Shown here: positions 7,189 through 14,424 of the stretch, piece by piece | Layout of the letters: each line of letters opens with the position of its first letter | How positions within the stretch are numbered: position 1 is the first letter of the stretch | Assembly (NCBI RefSeq): GCF_001610955.1 | Contig: NZ_CP014336.1 | Span: 1 to 48,708 of the forward strand | Direction of reading: 5' to 3' | DNA length: 48,708 bases | From: Geobacillus thermoleovorans | Lineage (GTDB): Bacteria > Bacillota > Bacilli > Bacillales > Anoxybacillaceae | Position numbers and translations under genes: made by a program | The notes under the pieces: model-generated | What the model saw: the letters and a program-made list of their open reading frames with translations, nothing else | What the model was told of the DNA's origin: nothing | The model's database searches: none

Positions 7189-7758
7189 TTGCATACCGTC
7201 CATCCCATCAAAGATAGGGAAAAAATCGAAGCGATGAAAAAGATTTTGCGTGCTTCGTCGTTGAGAGACGAGCTTCTTTTTACGATCGGGATCAATACGG
7301 GGCTGCGGATCAGCGATATTTTGGCTCTGAGAGTTGGGGATGTGAGGAATCAAAAAGGCGTTGTCGAACGCATTGAGATCGTGGAAAAGAAGACAAAAAA
7401 GACTCGGGTTGTCGCACTGAACAGAAAAACTCGCCGCCTGATCGAGCTGTATTTAGCGCAGGAGCGGCCGCACGCCCGCGGCGACGAGCCGCTGTTTCGG
7501 AGCCAAAAAGGAGGCCGGGCGATCAGCCGTCAGCATGCCCACTACATCCTGAACCGGGCCGCCAAAGCAGTTGGGATTGTGGATCGCATCGGCACCCACT
7601 CCCTGCGCAAAACGTTCGGCTATTTCGCATACAAACAAGGAACGGACTTGGCCATGATCCAAAAAATCCTCAATCACTCCAGCCAGGCCGAAACGCTTCG
7701 CTACATCGGCATTACGCAGGAGCAAATCGATGAAGTCACTGCAGGGCTTGATCTGTGA
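7189..7758 (+). CDS. Short tyrosine recombinase (catalytic domain only)
   Basis: The 189 residues form the catalytic domain of the phage-integrase/XerCD fold: the first Arg in NTGLRISDILAL, the HxxR box in THSLRKTFGYFAY, a His in LNHSSQ, and the nucleophile Tyr in ETLRYIGI. The usual N-terminal core-binding domain is absent. Start: a TTG behind ACAAGGGGGTGTC. The copies differ by one G at 7175-7179 upstream of it, so longer frames differ between copies but this start agrees. Likely role: resolving plasmid multimers. An inverted repeat 100 bases upstream (7046-7087) could be its site. Confidence 0.85.
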   Translation: MHTVHPIKDREKIEAMKKILRASSLRDELLFTIGINTGLRISDILALRVGDVRNQKGVVERIEIVEKKTKKTRVVALNRKTRRLIELYLAQERPHARGDEPLFRSQKGGRAISRQHAHYILNRAAKAVGIVDRIGTHSLRKTFGYFAYKQGTDLAMIQKILNHSSQAETLRYIGITQEQIDEVTAGLDL

Positions 7759-7767
7759 ACGAAGCCC

Positions 7768-8229
7768 GCGCCGGTCTTCCCGGCTGACCGCCTTCTGGCC
7801 CTTTGGCCATCCGGCCGGAGCCTAGGGAAGCCCGGCGCTCGGTTCATTCGAAGAAGTTGCCTATGGGCCCATTCATCCGCAGCCGTGCGAAGCGTGACCG
7901 AAGAAGCCAATGCATTGCACCGCTGCTTGAAGCAATAAATCATCGAATAAATGATTGATACTAAAAATAATGAATTATACATTAAAATAATTAAAACAAT
8001 AAATAAACGTTTATTTCATCTTTCCTTCCAACAAACAAAAGTTTCGTGGTTCGCACGAAGATTCCATTTCCGCGCCGGTCTTCCCGGCTGGCCGCCTTCT
8101 GGCCCTTTGGCCATCCGGCCGGAGCCTAGGGAAGCCCGGCGCTCAGCCGCTCGAAGAAGCCGCTTGCGATCTAGCTCCTTCCGTTGTCCGCGGTCGTGCG
8201 AAGCAAGATCAAGAGGCCGATCAAAGTGG
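7768..8229. repeat. ~460-bp direct repeat DR1 (two family-A hairpins)
   Basis: This block recurs in the same orientation at 9991-10450, so the pair flanks the iterons and rep gene. Each block holds hairpin core 1 (GCGCCGGTCTTCCC ... GGGAAGCCCGGCGC), a tail with TGCGAAGCGTGACC, an AT-rich middle with the 16-bp palindrome AAATAAACGTTTATTT (8002-8017), then hairpin core 2 with a second tail. DR1 and DR2 are close to 90% alike by eye. No reading frame is convincing. The right copy is at 40531-40992. Confidence 0.85.
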
Positions 8230-8542
8230 CGCTGTGGAAGAAAAAATCAAAACTTGCCGTAAAACGTCGTTAAACGGCTTATTTTGGCGTTTTGAAGCTT
8301 GGGGGGTAGAAAACCATTAACCCATCAAAAAAAGCGTCTCATACGGGCCGTACAAGGCCTAGGAGACCTTGTTTGTTTTTCCTCTTCAGCACAGCAAGAT
8401 ATATTAAACCCTTGTGTATATTGAGCGGCAGCCCCCTTTTTGCTGCTTTTATATACTTTTAGTATTTATATCTTTTAAATCTTTATATATTTTAGGAGGG
8501 GGCAAGATCCTTGATTTATCAAGGGTTTCAGCGATTTGGACA
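8230..8542. other. Intergenic region before the iterons
   Basis: No gene seen. It contains a GTCTC ... GAGAC inverted repeat (about 8336-8372) followed by a T-rich run, which could be a terminator, then AT-rich DNA with TATATA tracts (8450-8500) leading into the iterons. This fits the AT-rich segment of a theta origin. Confidence 0.5.
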
Positions 8543-8692
8543 GTACATTTTTGGTGTTTATCTCGTACATTTTTGGTTGTTTCGGCGTACATTTTTGGTG
8601 TCCAGCGTACATTTTTGGTGTTTATCTCGTACATTTTTGGTTGTTTCGGCGTACATTTTTGGTGTCCAGCGTACATTTTTGGTGTTTATCTC
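8543..8692 (+). repeat. Replication origin iterons (seven copies)
   Basis: Seven copies of GTACATTTTTGGT start at 8543, 8565, 8587, 8607, 8629, 8651 and 8671, spaced 22, 22, 20, 22, 22 and 20 bases. The tails cycle in the order GTTTATCTC, TGTTTCGGC, GTCCAGC, so the array is also a 64-bp repeat present a little over twice. Iterons of this size directly before a Rep_3 gene are the Rep-binding sites of theta origins. The right copy is at 41306-41455. Confidence 0.9.
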
Positions 8693-8742
8693 GTACACAT
8701 GTTTTCTTGTGTACGCTTTAATAAATAAAGCGTACATGTACG
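8693..8742. promoter_or_regulatory. Overlapping inverted repeats, likely rep operator
   Basis: GTACACA ... TGTGTAC (8693-8714), GTACGCTTTA-ATAAA-TAAAGCGTAC (8711-8735) and CGTACATGTACG (8731-8742) overlap end to end. All carry the iteron GTAC core. Inverted iteron-like sites just before rep are typical operators for Rep dimers that repress their own gene. The right copy is at 41456-41505. Confidence 0.7.
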
Positions 8743-8829
8743 AAAAAATGTACTTTTTAACGTGAGTGTTTTCTTGTAGAATAGGATCAAGGAGTTATTT
8801 TCCTAATTTAGTAGGTGGAGGATGAGAGG

Positions 8830-9981
8830 ATGCAGACTCCGGCTGTCCAGCCGCAGTACAACAGCGCCGTGACGAAGTCCAATGCGCTGATTGAGGCGAA
8901 CTATAAGCTGTCCACTATCGAACAGAAGATCATCTTGTATATCATCAGCCAGATTCGCAAAGATGACGCCGATTTTAAAATGTATAAGCTGCCGATACAG
9001 GAGTTCTCTGAATTGCTGGGATATCGGGGAAGCCCTAAATACACGGAGCTTCGGGAGATCACGAAAAATTTGATGCGCAAGGTGCTTGAGATCAGAGAAG
9101 GCCAGAAGCTCAAACAGCTGAGTTGGGTTTCATACGTGGAATACGACGAGCATTCCGGCTATGTCAGCTTGGCCTTTGATCCCCGCTTGAAGCCCTACCT
9201 CCTGCAGCTGAAAAGGGAATTTACGACCTATCGCCTGAAGAATGTGATGGAACTGAAAAGCTCTTACTCCATCCGTATGTACGAGCTTTTAAAACGTTGG
9301 CAGTATATGGGCGAGGTCGTGATTCGTCTGGATGATTTGCGGATGATGGTTGGAGCAGGGGACAAGTATTCAGAATACCACAATTTCAAAAAACGAGTGC
9401 TTAATCCCGCCAAGAAGGAGATTGCGGAGAAGACGGACATCATGTTCACATACGAGGAGATAAGGGAAAAACGCAAAGTTGCGGCGATCCGCTTTCAAAT
9501 CAGAGAGAAAGTCGTTGAGCCGGTTGTCGTTGCCTTGGAAGAGAAAAAGGAAGCTCAAGCAGATGATCGGTATTTGCAGTTTTTGGCTGTAGTGCAGGCT
9601 TATGACCGGTACATAACAGAACAGCAATTCACGAAGATAGCGGTCTTGGCTCAAAAAGCTTTCGGCGGAAACTGGATGGATGAGCTCATTCAAACGGCAA
9701 GGCGCATTATGCAACGCAATGACATCCGCGAACCAATTGCTTTTCTGACCTATTTCTTGAATGAAAAAGTGCAACGGATTCAGGTCGGGATCGATCCAAA
9801 TGAGGTGACCATTCACAGCCATGGAGGCGCTAGATTCGTCCGCCGCGAGATCGTGCCGGACTGGCTCCGGGGCTACGAAGAGCAGCTTGCTGCCGAAAGC
9901 GCCAAAAGCAAAGAGGTTGATGAAGATATCGAACAGATGCGACGTGAGCTTGAGGAGCGGTTAAAGAAATACAAAGACTAA
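8830..9981 (+). CDS. rep: Rep_3-family plasmid replication initiator
   Basis: A 383-residue initiator of the Rep_3/RepB type with two winged-helix domains. WH1 includes NALIEANYKLSTIEQKIILY and ELLGYRGSPKYTELREITKNL. WH2 includes SYSIRMYELLKRW and FKKRVLNPAKKEIAEKTD, the usual signature of this family. It binds iterons and opens the origin for theta replication. The frame opens at GTG 8815, but GGTGGAGGATGAG places the start at ATG 8830. The C-terminal 120 residues extend the family's usual core and end in a charged helix (EDIEQMRRELEERLKKY). Iterons and inverted repeats lie directly upstream, and direct repeats flank the unit. Confidence 0.93.
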   Translation: MQTPAVQPQYNSAVTKSNALIEANYKLSTIEQKIILYIISQIRKDDADFKMYKLPIQEFSELLGYRGSPKYTELREITKNLMRKVLEIREGQKLKQLSWVSYVEYDEHSGYVSLAFDPRLKPYLLQLKREFTTYRLKNVMELKSSYSIRMYELLKRWQYMGEVVIRLDDLRMMVGAGDKYSEYHNFKKRVLNPAKKEIAEKTDIMFTYEEIREKRKVAAIRFQIREKVVEPVVVALEEKKEAQADDRYLQFLAVVQAYDRYITEQQFTKIAVLAQKAFGGNWMDELIQTARRIMQRNDIREPIAFLTYFLNEKVQRIQVGIDPNEVTIHSHGGARFVRREIVPDWLRGYEEQLAAESAKSKEVDEDIEQMRRELEERLKKYKD

Positions 9982-9990
9982 GTCCAGCCC

Positions 9991-10450
9991 GCGCCGGTCT
10001 TCCCGGCTGACCGCCTTCTGGCCTTTGGCCATCCGGCTGGAGCCTGGAGAAGCCCGGCGCTCGGTTCATTCGAAGAAGTTGCCTATGGGCCCATTCATCC
10101 GCAGCCGTGCGAAGCGTGACCGAAGAAGCCAATGCATTGCACCGCTGCTTGAAGGAACAAATCATTAAACGAATAAGTGATGATAAAAATAATAGAGTAT
10201 ACATTAAAATAATTAAAACAATAAATAAACGTTTATTTCATCTTTTCTTCCAACAAACAAAAGTTTCGTGGTTCGAACAAAGATTCCATTTCCGCGCCGG
10301 TCTTCCCGGCTGGCCGCCTTCTGGCCTTTGGCCATCCGGCTGGAGCCTGGAGAAGCCCGGCGCTCAGCCGCTCGGAGAAGCTGCTTGCGATCCAGAACCT
10401 TCCGCTGTCCACGGCCGTGCGAAGCAGAATCAAGGAGTTGCTCAAAGCAC
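9991..10450. repeat. ~460-bp direct repeat DR2
   Basis: Second block of the pair described at 7768-8229, starting nine bases after the rep stop codon. Both its hairpin cores carry the same lineage-specific changes (CCTTTGGCCATCCGGCTGG and CCTGGAGAAG), whereas both cores of DR1 carry the alternative (CCCTTTGGCC..., CCTAGGGAAG). The right copy is at 42754-43211. Confidence 0.85.
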
Positions 10451-10488
10451 CGCCGCGATCAATAATGATGTTTATTGTTTTATTTTTT

Positions 10489-10497
10489 TGTCTGACA
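10489..10497. promoter_or_regulatory. TGTCTGACA palindromic box
   Basis: One of the TGTCNGACA boxes, about 500 bases upstream of the primase gene and next to family-B repeat copy 2. TTGTTT-N17-TTAAAT overlaps it and could be a promoter the box controls. Confidence 0.45.
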
Positions 10498-10547
10498 TTA
10501 AATATTGGTTAATTTTCGACAAAAAGCGACAGATAGGTGTAGCTGCA

Positions 10548-10714
10548 CCGGCGCTTCCGTTTCCTTTTGGTCCGGGTCCCCGGGGCGGTGTGATGGTCGG
10601 CTGGCAGCCGGAAAGGCTCAGCCACTGTAAGCCCAAGCGCCGAAGCCCTCGCCTTCCGGCTCGGTCCAGCCTATCACACCGCCCTTCCCGGCCCAAAAGA
10701 CTACGGGTCGCCGG
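10548..10714 (-). repeat. Family-B structured repeat, copy 2 (inverted)
   Basis: Reverse-complement partner of 2127-2295, sharing GACCCGTAGTC, GTGTGATAGGCTGG and the GGACCCGGACCAAAAGG segment. With copy 1 it brackets an 8.2-kb core holding the CRISPR array, par, ComK cassette, recombinase and rep. The right copy is at 43309-43475. Confidence 0.75.
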
Positions 10715-10991
10715 TGTTCCAAGAAATGCAGCCAAAAGAGCATTTTTGTTAATCGATTTTACGATTTTTGAAATAAATGGAGGATTTTGAAATAAAGTGT
10801 CGAAATTCAAGACCGCCAGAGTCCTCTCCTATTCAATAGGCCTCGATTGATCCTCATGGCATTCTTATTTTCCCTTTTTCTATTTGAATGGTGTGTAAAT
10901 TTTGAAGAAACGGCCGCTGTCTTTCTGCATAATGATCGTACCTCGCACCCGCGCGACTATGCGGTTGTTTCCCATGTAGGGAGGGTGTTTT
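10715..10991. other. Intergenic region before the primase
   Basis: No gene supported. The region is mixed-composition DNA ending in GTAGGGAGGG, the ribosome site of the primase gene. Short overlapping frames here are shadows. Confidence 0.5.
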
Positions 10992-12311
10992 GTGGAGAAT
11001 TTGAAGCTGGAGAATATGGAAATTTCCCCTTTGGATCGCGCAAAGCGGCATGTATGGATTCAACACCGCGGCGCCTCAGGATGGATCACGCTGGCGAAGA
11101 AGGAGCCGGATGGGGGATGGAGGCAGTATCACTACCAGCCCAACGAATTGGCTGTAGAACTGCCTAAATGGCTTGGAGAGGACGTCTATTTTAGCCAGAA
11201 TACCTTTTATAAGCCTCAACGAAGAATCGAGAATATAAGGCAGCTGAGGGCTCTGTACGTGGATGTGGATTGCCATACGATTGGCTATGAGCCGGAGTGG
11301 GTGGTCGGGAAGCTGGACATCGAGGTATTCTATGACAATATCTTGCCTGAACCTAATCTCATCATTTTCTCGGGTCGCGGAATCGTATGCGTTTGGTTGA
11401 TCGAGCCGGTCCCGTACAAGGCCTTGCCGCTGTGGAAGGCGGTGGAGAACTATTTTTATGAGCAACTTAGCTATGTGGGGGCGGACAAGAAGTCGCTGGA
11501 TCCGACCAGGGTGTTCCGGATCGACGGGTCGGTCAACTCCAAGAGCAAAAGGGAGGTCGTCGTCGAGTACCGGCACGGCGACAGGTATGTCCTCCGTGAC
11601 TTGCAATATGAGTACTTGCCGGAATTGACAAGGGCGGAGACAGGGAAGAAAGGAAGAAAAGGGAAACTTGTCCGGCTACATAATATCCAGACGCTGCACT
11701 ATGCCAGGCTACTGGATTTGATTCGTCTTGCGGAGCTTAGAAATTATGATCTGAAGGGATACAGGGAGCTGTTTTGTTTTTTATATCGATACTGGAGTTG
11801 TTGCCTCACTGATGATCCCGATGAGGCGCTGAGACAGATGATAGAGCTGAACGCTGGATTTAAGGAGCCGCTGTCTGAAAAAGAGGTGATCCGGGCGACA
11901 AAAAGCGCCGAGAAAGCGTGGATGGCTAAGAATGATGCGAAGGCGAATGAGGAGGCGAGGAAAAAAGGCTATCCCGGCGCCGGCTATAATCTGAAGAACT
12001 CTACGATCATTCGATGGCTGGACATCACGCCGGAGGAACAGCGACACTTGCAGACCATTATTGACGCCAATGAGAAGCGCCGGCGGAAACGGGAACGCGA
12101 CAGGGCGAGGACAGGGGAGTTGCGCCGGGGACAAGGGGCGAAGACAAGGGAGGAGTACCTCGAGGAACAACGGGAGCGAACGGAGGACAAGGCATGGCAA
12201 CTGCAGAAGGCAATGGAGCGACACCCTGACGCGACAAATAAGCATCTGGCCATGATGCTTCAGATATCGGTGCGGCGTGTCCAGCAGCTTAAGAGGTTGG
12301 TCAAGAACTGA
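10992..12311 (+). CDS. Archaeo-eukaryotic-type primase (AEP) replication protein
   Basis: A 439-residue protein with AEP primase motifs: the metal-binding DxD in LRALYVDVDCH (about 91-93), the nucleotide-site motif IIFSGRGIVCVWLIEP (about 122-137), and FRIDGSVNSKSKREVVVEY (about 173-191), the R/N-rich segment seen in plasmid AEPs. The C-terminus is lysine/arginine-rich (340-400) and ends in a small helix-turn-helix (NKHLAMMLQISVRRVQQLKRL). It probably makes primers for plasmid replication, as a partner of or alternative to the Rep_3 initiator. It starts at GTG behind GGGAGGG. This copy is intact; the right copy has lost one G. Confidence 0.8.
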   Translation: MENLKLENMEISPLDRAKRHVWIQHRGASGWITLAKKEPDGGWRQYHYQPNELAVELPKWLGEDVYFSQNTFYKPQRRIENIRQLRALYVDVDCHTIGYEPEWVVGKLDIEVFYDNILPEPNLIIFSGRGIVCVWLIEPVPYKALPLWKAVENYFYEQLSYVGADKKSLDPTRVFRIDGSVNSKSKREVVVEYRHGDRYVLRDLQYEYLPELTRAETGKKGRKGKLVRLHNIQTLHYARLLDLIRLAELRNYDLKGYRELFCFLYRYWSCCLTDDPDEALRQMIELNAGFKEPLSEKEVIRATKSAEKAWMAKNDAKANEEARKKGYPGAGYNLKNSTIIRWLDITPEEQRHLQTIIDANEKRRRKRERDRARTGELRRGQGAKTREEYLEEQRERTEDKAWQLQKAMERHPDATNKHLAMMLQISVRRVQQLKRLVKN

Positions 12312-13010
12312 CGTTCCCGTGAAATGGTTCGTCGCCCTTATATTATGGGCGTCAGCCTGCTTGCTCCCGCGACCATAAAGAAAGAATAAACCAAATTGGT
12401 TTTGTTCCAATACCTCATTAGATTGGTGGGGGGAGTCCCGAGGGTTTTAAACTTCAGATTTTCACTTCGATGAAGGGTGAAATGCAAGCGGATCGTCGCA
12501 AAAAGGATGGTAAAAGGGATTTTAAAGATTGATTTTGGACGCATAGCTGCAAGGTGAAAATGCCAGTTAGTAGTTATTATAAAGGGGATAGGTTTATTGA
12601 TTAGATTTTGATTGGTGATGATATGATTATTTAGAACATAATTCTCAATGCAAATTCACCAATAAGATAAAAATTCTGCTTAGAATCAGGGGAGCGAATG
12701 AAGGTGAGGACACCAGAGTGACGCAGAGGACGCTATGATGAAATATTGCAAATAAAAGACGAGGACAAGGGACGTGTCTCTGCTCCTCGATCGATTAGAA
12801 ATCTATACAACTAAGACATGCAACCGCGTAAAGGTGTCGCGACAGATGTCCCGATGGATTAGCGGCCGCCGGAGACGATGGACAATGAATCGCGACAGAC
12901 CGAAATAATAAACGTGTCTCCCATGACAATATGGACAGTGGGTGTCCCCGGTCGGGGGATTCTGAGGACACAGCATATCATCGTGTCTTGAAAAAACGAG
13001 CTTAATTTAT
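12312..13010. other. Non-coding region rich in GGACA/CGTGTC motifs
   Basis: No gene with a ribosome site. Between 12700 and 13000 there are repeated short motifs: GAGGACA (12712, 12761, 12963), CGTGTCT (12773, 12914, 12982) and GCGACAGA (about 12839, 12891). They lie on both strands and could pair with each other. At 12327-12350 CGCCC-TTATATTAT-GGGCG forms a hairpin. The region may hold a structured RNA or an origin or segregation site, but I cannot say which. Confidence 0.4.
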
Positions 13011-13014
13011 TTTT

Positions 13015-13023
13015 TGTCAGACA
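13015..13023. promoter_or_regulatory. TGTCAGACA box in a T/A palindrome
   Basis: TTTTTTGTCAGACAAAAAA is a perfect palindrome just after the stop codon of the zinc-ribbon-like gene. The central box matches the TGTCNGACA set, and the T/A arms could also let it act as a weak terminator. Confidence 0.45.
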
Positions 13024-13028
13024 AAAAA

Positions 13029-13250
13029 TCAAACACTTTCATTATCATGATCATCAAGTAAAAACGGATACTTCAGCAACATATGTTGAAATGTTCCTTT
13101 GTCTTTGAATGGGAGGAATTTACGGGACAAATTTTGATAGTAGCATCTCTGGTGGATGATTGTATTGATTATATCCAAGAACACTTTATCGCTAGGGCGG
13201 ACAATTTTTGAGCATACCGGACACCTTAGTCTTCCGATAATATCGAACAT
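13029..13250 (-). CDS. Small zinc-ribbon-like protein
   Basis: 73 residues. It has a CPVC pair near residue 10 and an HQRC motif near residue 35, which could bind zinc as CxxC plus HxxC. The rest is basic and aromatic. It is not a family I recognise. It is real on the strength of a very good ribosome site (AGGAGGCG, 6 bases before ATG) and identical frames in both copies. It is divergent from the MBL hydrolase gene. Confidence 0.6.
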   Translation of the reverse strand: MFDIIGRLRCPVCSKIVRPSDKVFLDIINTIIHQRCYYQNLSRKFLPFKDKGTFQHMLLKYPFLLDDHDNESV

Positions 13251-13300
13251 TTTTTCGCCTCCTGTTTGTTTTCTATACTCCCTCTTAGCTCAATTGATGG

Positions 13301-13306
13301 TATAAT
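13301..13306 (+). promoter_or_regulatory. Extended -10 promoter of MBL hydrolase gene
   Basis: TATAAT preceded by TGG (extended -10). No good -35 lies at the right distance. The expected start is about 20 bases before the AAAGGGGGAG ribosome site. Confidence 0.55.
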
Positions 13307-13336
13307 CTTCTTGAAAAGTAAAAGGGGGAGTTTTCA

Positions 13337-14182
13337 ATGAGGAAAATCAAGATGCTGATGGTAGCTGTAATTGTATTTATGATAGCAATACTACCGGGAA
13401 TTGTAACAGACGCAGCCCCAAAAAACATGTATGTACACTTCATCAATGTTGGGCAAGGTGACAGTATTTACATTAAAGCGCCAAATGGAGAGGACATTCT
13501 CATTGATGGAGGAAATAAAGATGGCAGTGATGTCGTCGCCTATCTTAAAAAGCAGAAGGTAAAGGACATCGAAATCATGATCGCGACTCATCCAGACGCC
13601 GACCATATTGGCGGTCTTGATGAGGTTCTCAAGGCTTTCCCTGTGAAAAGTGTGTATGCTCCAAAAGTCGGTAATACAACGCAAGCATATAAAGATTTCT
13701 TGGTCGCTGTGAAAAATAAGAAACTTACCATCAAAGTTGCTAAAGCAGATGTTGTTCTGCCAATCAAAGGTGTGACTGCTAAGTTTGTTGGCCCTGTAAA
13801 ATCGTACAGCACTAGCGATACAAATGACTGGAGCGCTGTCCTAAAAGTGACCTATGGCAAAAAGTCATTCCTGTTTACAGGCGACGCCGAGACTCGAGCA
13901 GAAGCGGATATGGTTAAAGCGAAAAAGGATTTGCGCGCTGATGTGTTGAAAGTAGGTCATCACGGTGCGAAAACATCGACCAGCGCGACACTTTTAAAAG
14001 CTGTAAAACCAACATATGCGGTAATTTCGGTTGGCAAGAATGCCTATGGCCATCCAACATCGGAAGTTTTAAATCGGTTGAAATCTTATAAAGTCAAGGT
14101 ATTCCGTACCGACAAACAAGGAACGATTATCGCAACAACCAACGGGACAACACTTACCTTCAACGTAAAACCAATTTATTAG
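13337..14182 (+). CDS. Secreted ComEC-like metallo-beta-lactamase-fold hydrolase
   Basis: 281 residues with an N-terminal signal peptide (KIKMLMVAVIVFMIAILPG, cleavage near TDA). An MBL domain of the ComEC/Rec2 C-terminal type follows: FINVGQGDSI, ILIDGG, the metal motif THPDADHIGG (HxDxDH), LFTGDAE, VGHHGAKTSTS and GHPTSEVL. In ComEC this domain is thought to act on DNA outside the membrane; free secreted forms are common in Firmicutes, with unproven function. The next gene encodes a DUF3006 protein, the usual companion, 10 bases downstream. This copy is intact; the right copy has lost one A near codon 73. Confidence 0.9.
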   Translation: MRKIKMLMVAVIVFMIAILPGIVTDAAPKNMYVHFINVGQGDSIYIKAPNGEDILIDGGNKDGSDVVAYLKKQKVKDIEIMIATHPDADHIGGLDEVLKAFPVKSVYAPKVGNTTQAYKDFLVAVKNKKLTIKVAKADVVLPIKGVTAKFVGPVKSYSTSDTNDWSAVLKVTYGKKSFLFTGDAETRAEADMVKAKKDLRADVLKVGHHGAKTSTSATLLKAVKPTYAVISVGKNAYGHPTSEVLNRLKSYKVKVFRTDKQGTIIATTNGTTLTFNVKPIY

Positions 14183-14192
14183 AGGTGGTTAA

Positions 14193-14408
14193 ATGAAATA
14201 TATCATTGATCGCTTCGAGGGTAAATGGGCAGTTTGTGAGGCGGAGGATGGCAAAATGATCGATATTGAGAAAAGCAAGCTACCCAAAAACGCCCGCGCC
14301 GGCGATGTGATTGTACAAGAGAACGGAAAGTTCCGAGTGGATAAAAAAGAAACAGAGAAGCGGTGGAAAGAGATTGAAGAGTTGATGAATGAGGTGTTTG
14401 AGGAGTAA
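14193..14408 (+). CDS. DUF3006 protein
   Basis: 71 residues: an N-terminal beta strand MKYIIDRFEGKWAVCEAEDGKMI, the turn LPKNARAGDVIV, and a C-terminal helix rich in Glu and Lys (KETEKRWKEIEELMNEVF). This is the DUF3006 pattern, usually encoded next to ComEC-like MBL hydrolases. It probably forms one transcript with the hydrolase. Its own function is unknown. Confidence 0.85.
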   Translation: MKYIIDRFEGKWAVCEAEDGKMIDIEKSKLPKNARAGDVIVQENGKFRVDKKETEKRWKEIEELMNEVFEE

Positions 14409-14424
14409 CACCTCATTTTTTTAT
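14389..14424 (+). terminator. Terminator overlapping the DUF3006 gene end
   Basis: ATGAGGTGT and ACACCTCAT form the stem, followed by TTTTTTT. The left arm lies in the last codons of the gene. The right copy is at 47148-47182. Confidence 0.85.

Noticed and set aside
7701..8262. Arg/Pro/Gly-rich frames across the family-A repeats
   Set aside because: They appear on both strands in every copy of a GC-rich hairpin repeat and have no ribosome sites.
8414..8765. Three overlapping frames coding for repeated 'FGVYLVHFW'-type peptides
   Set aside because: They are translations of the GTACATTTTTGGT iterons, with no ribosome site.
10107..10790. 227-codon plus-strand frame through DR2 and family-B copy 2
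   Set aside because: In the right copy a single A loss destroys it without affecting any gene, and the peptide is low-complexity Arg/Pro/Ser.
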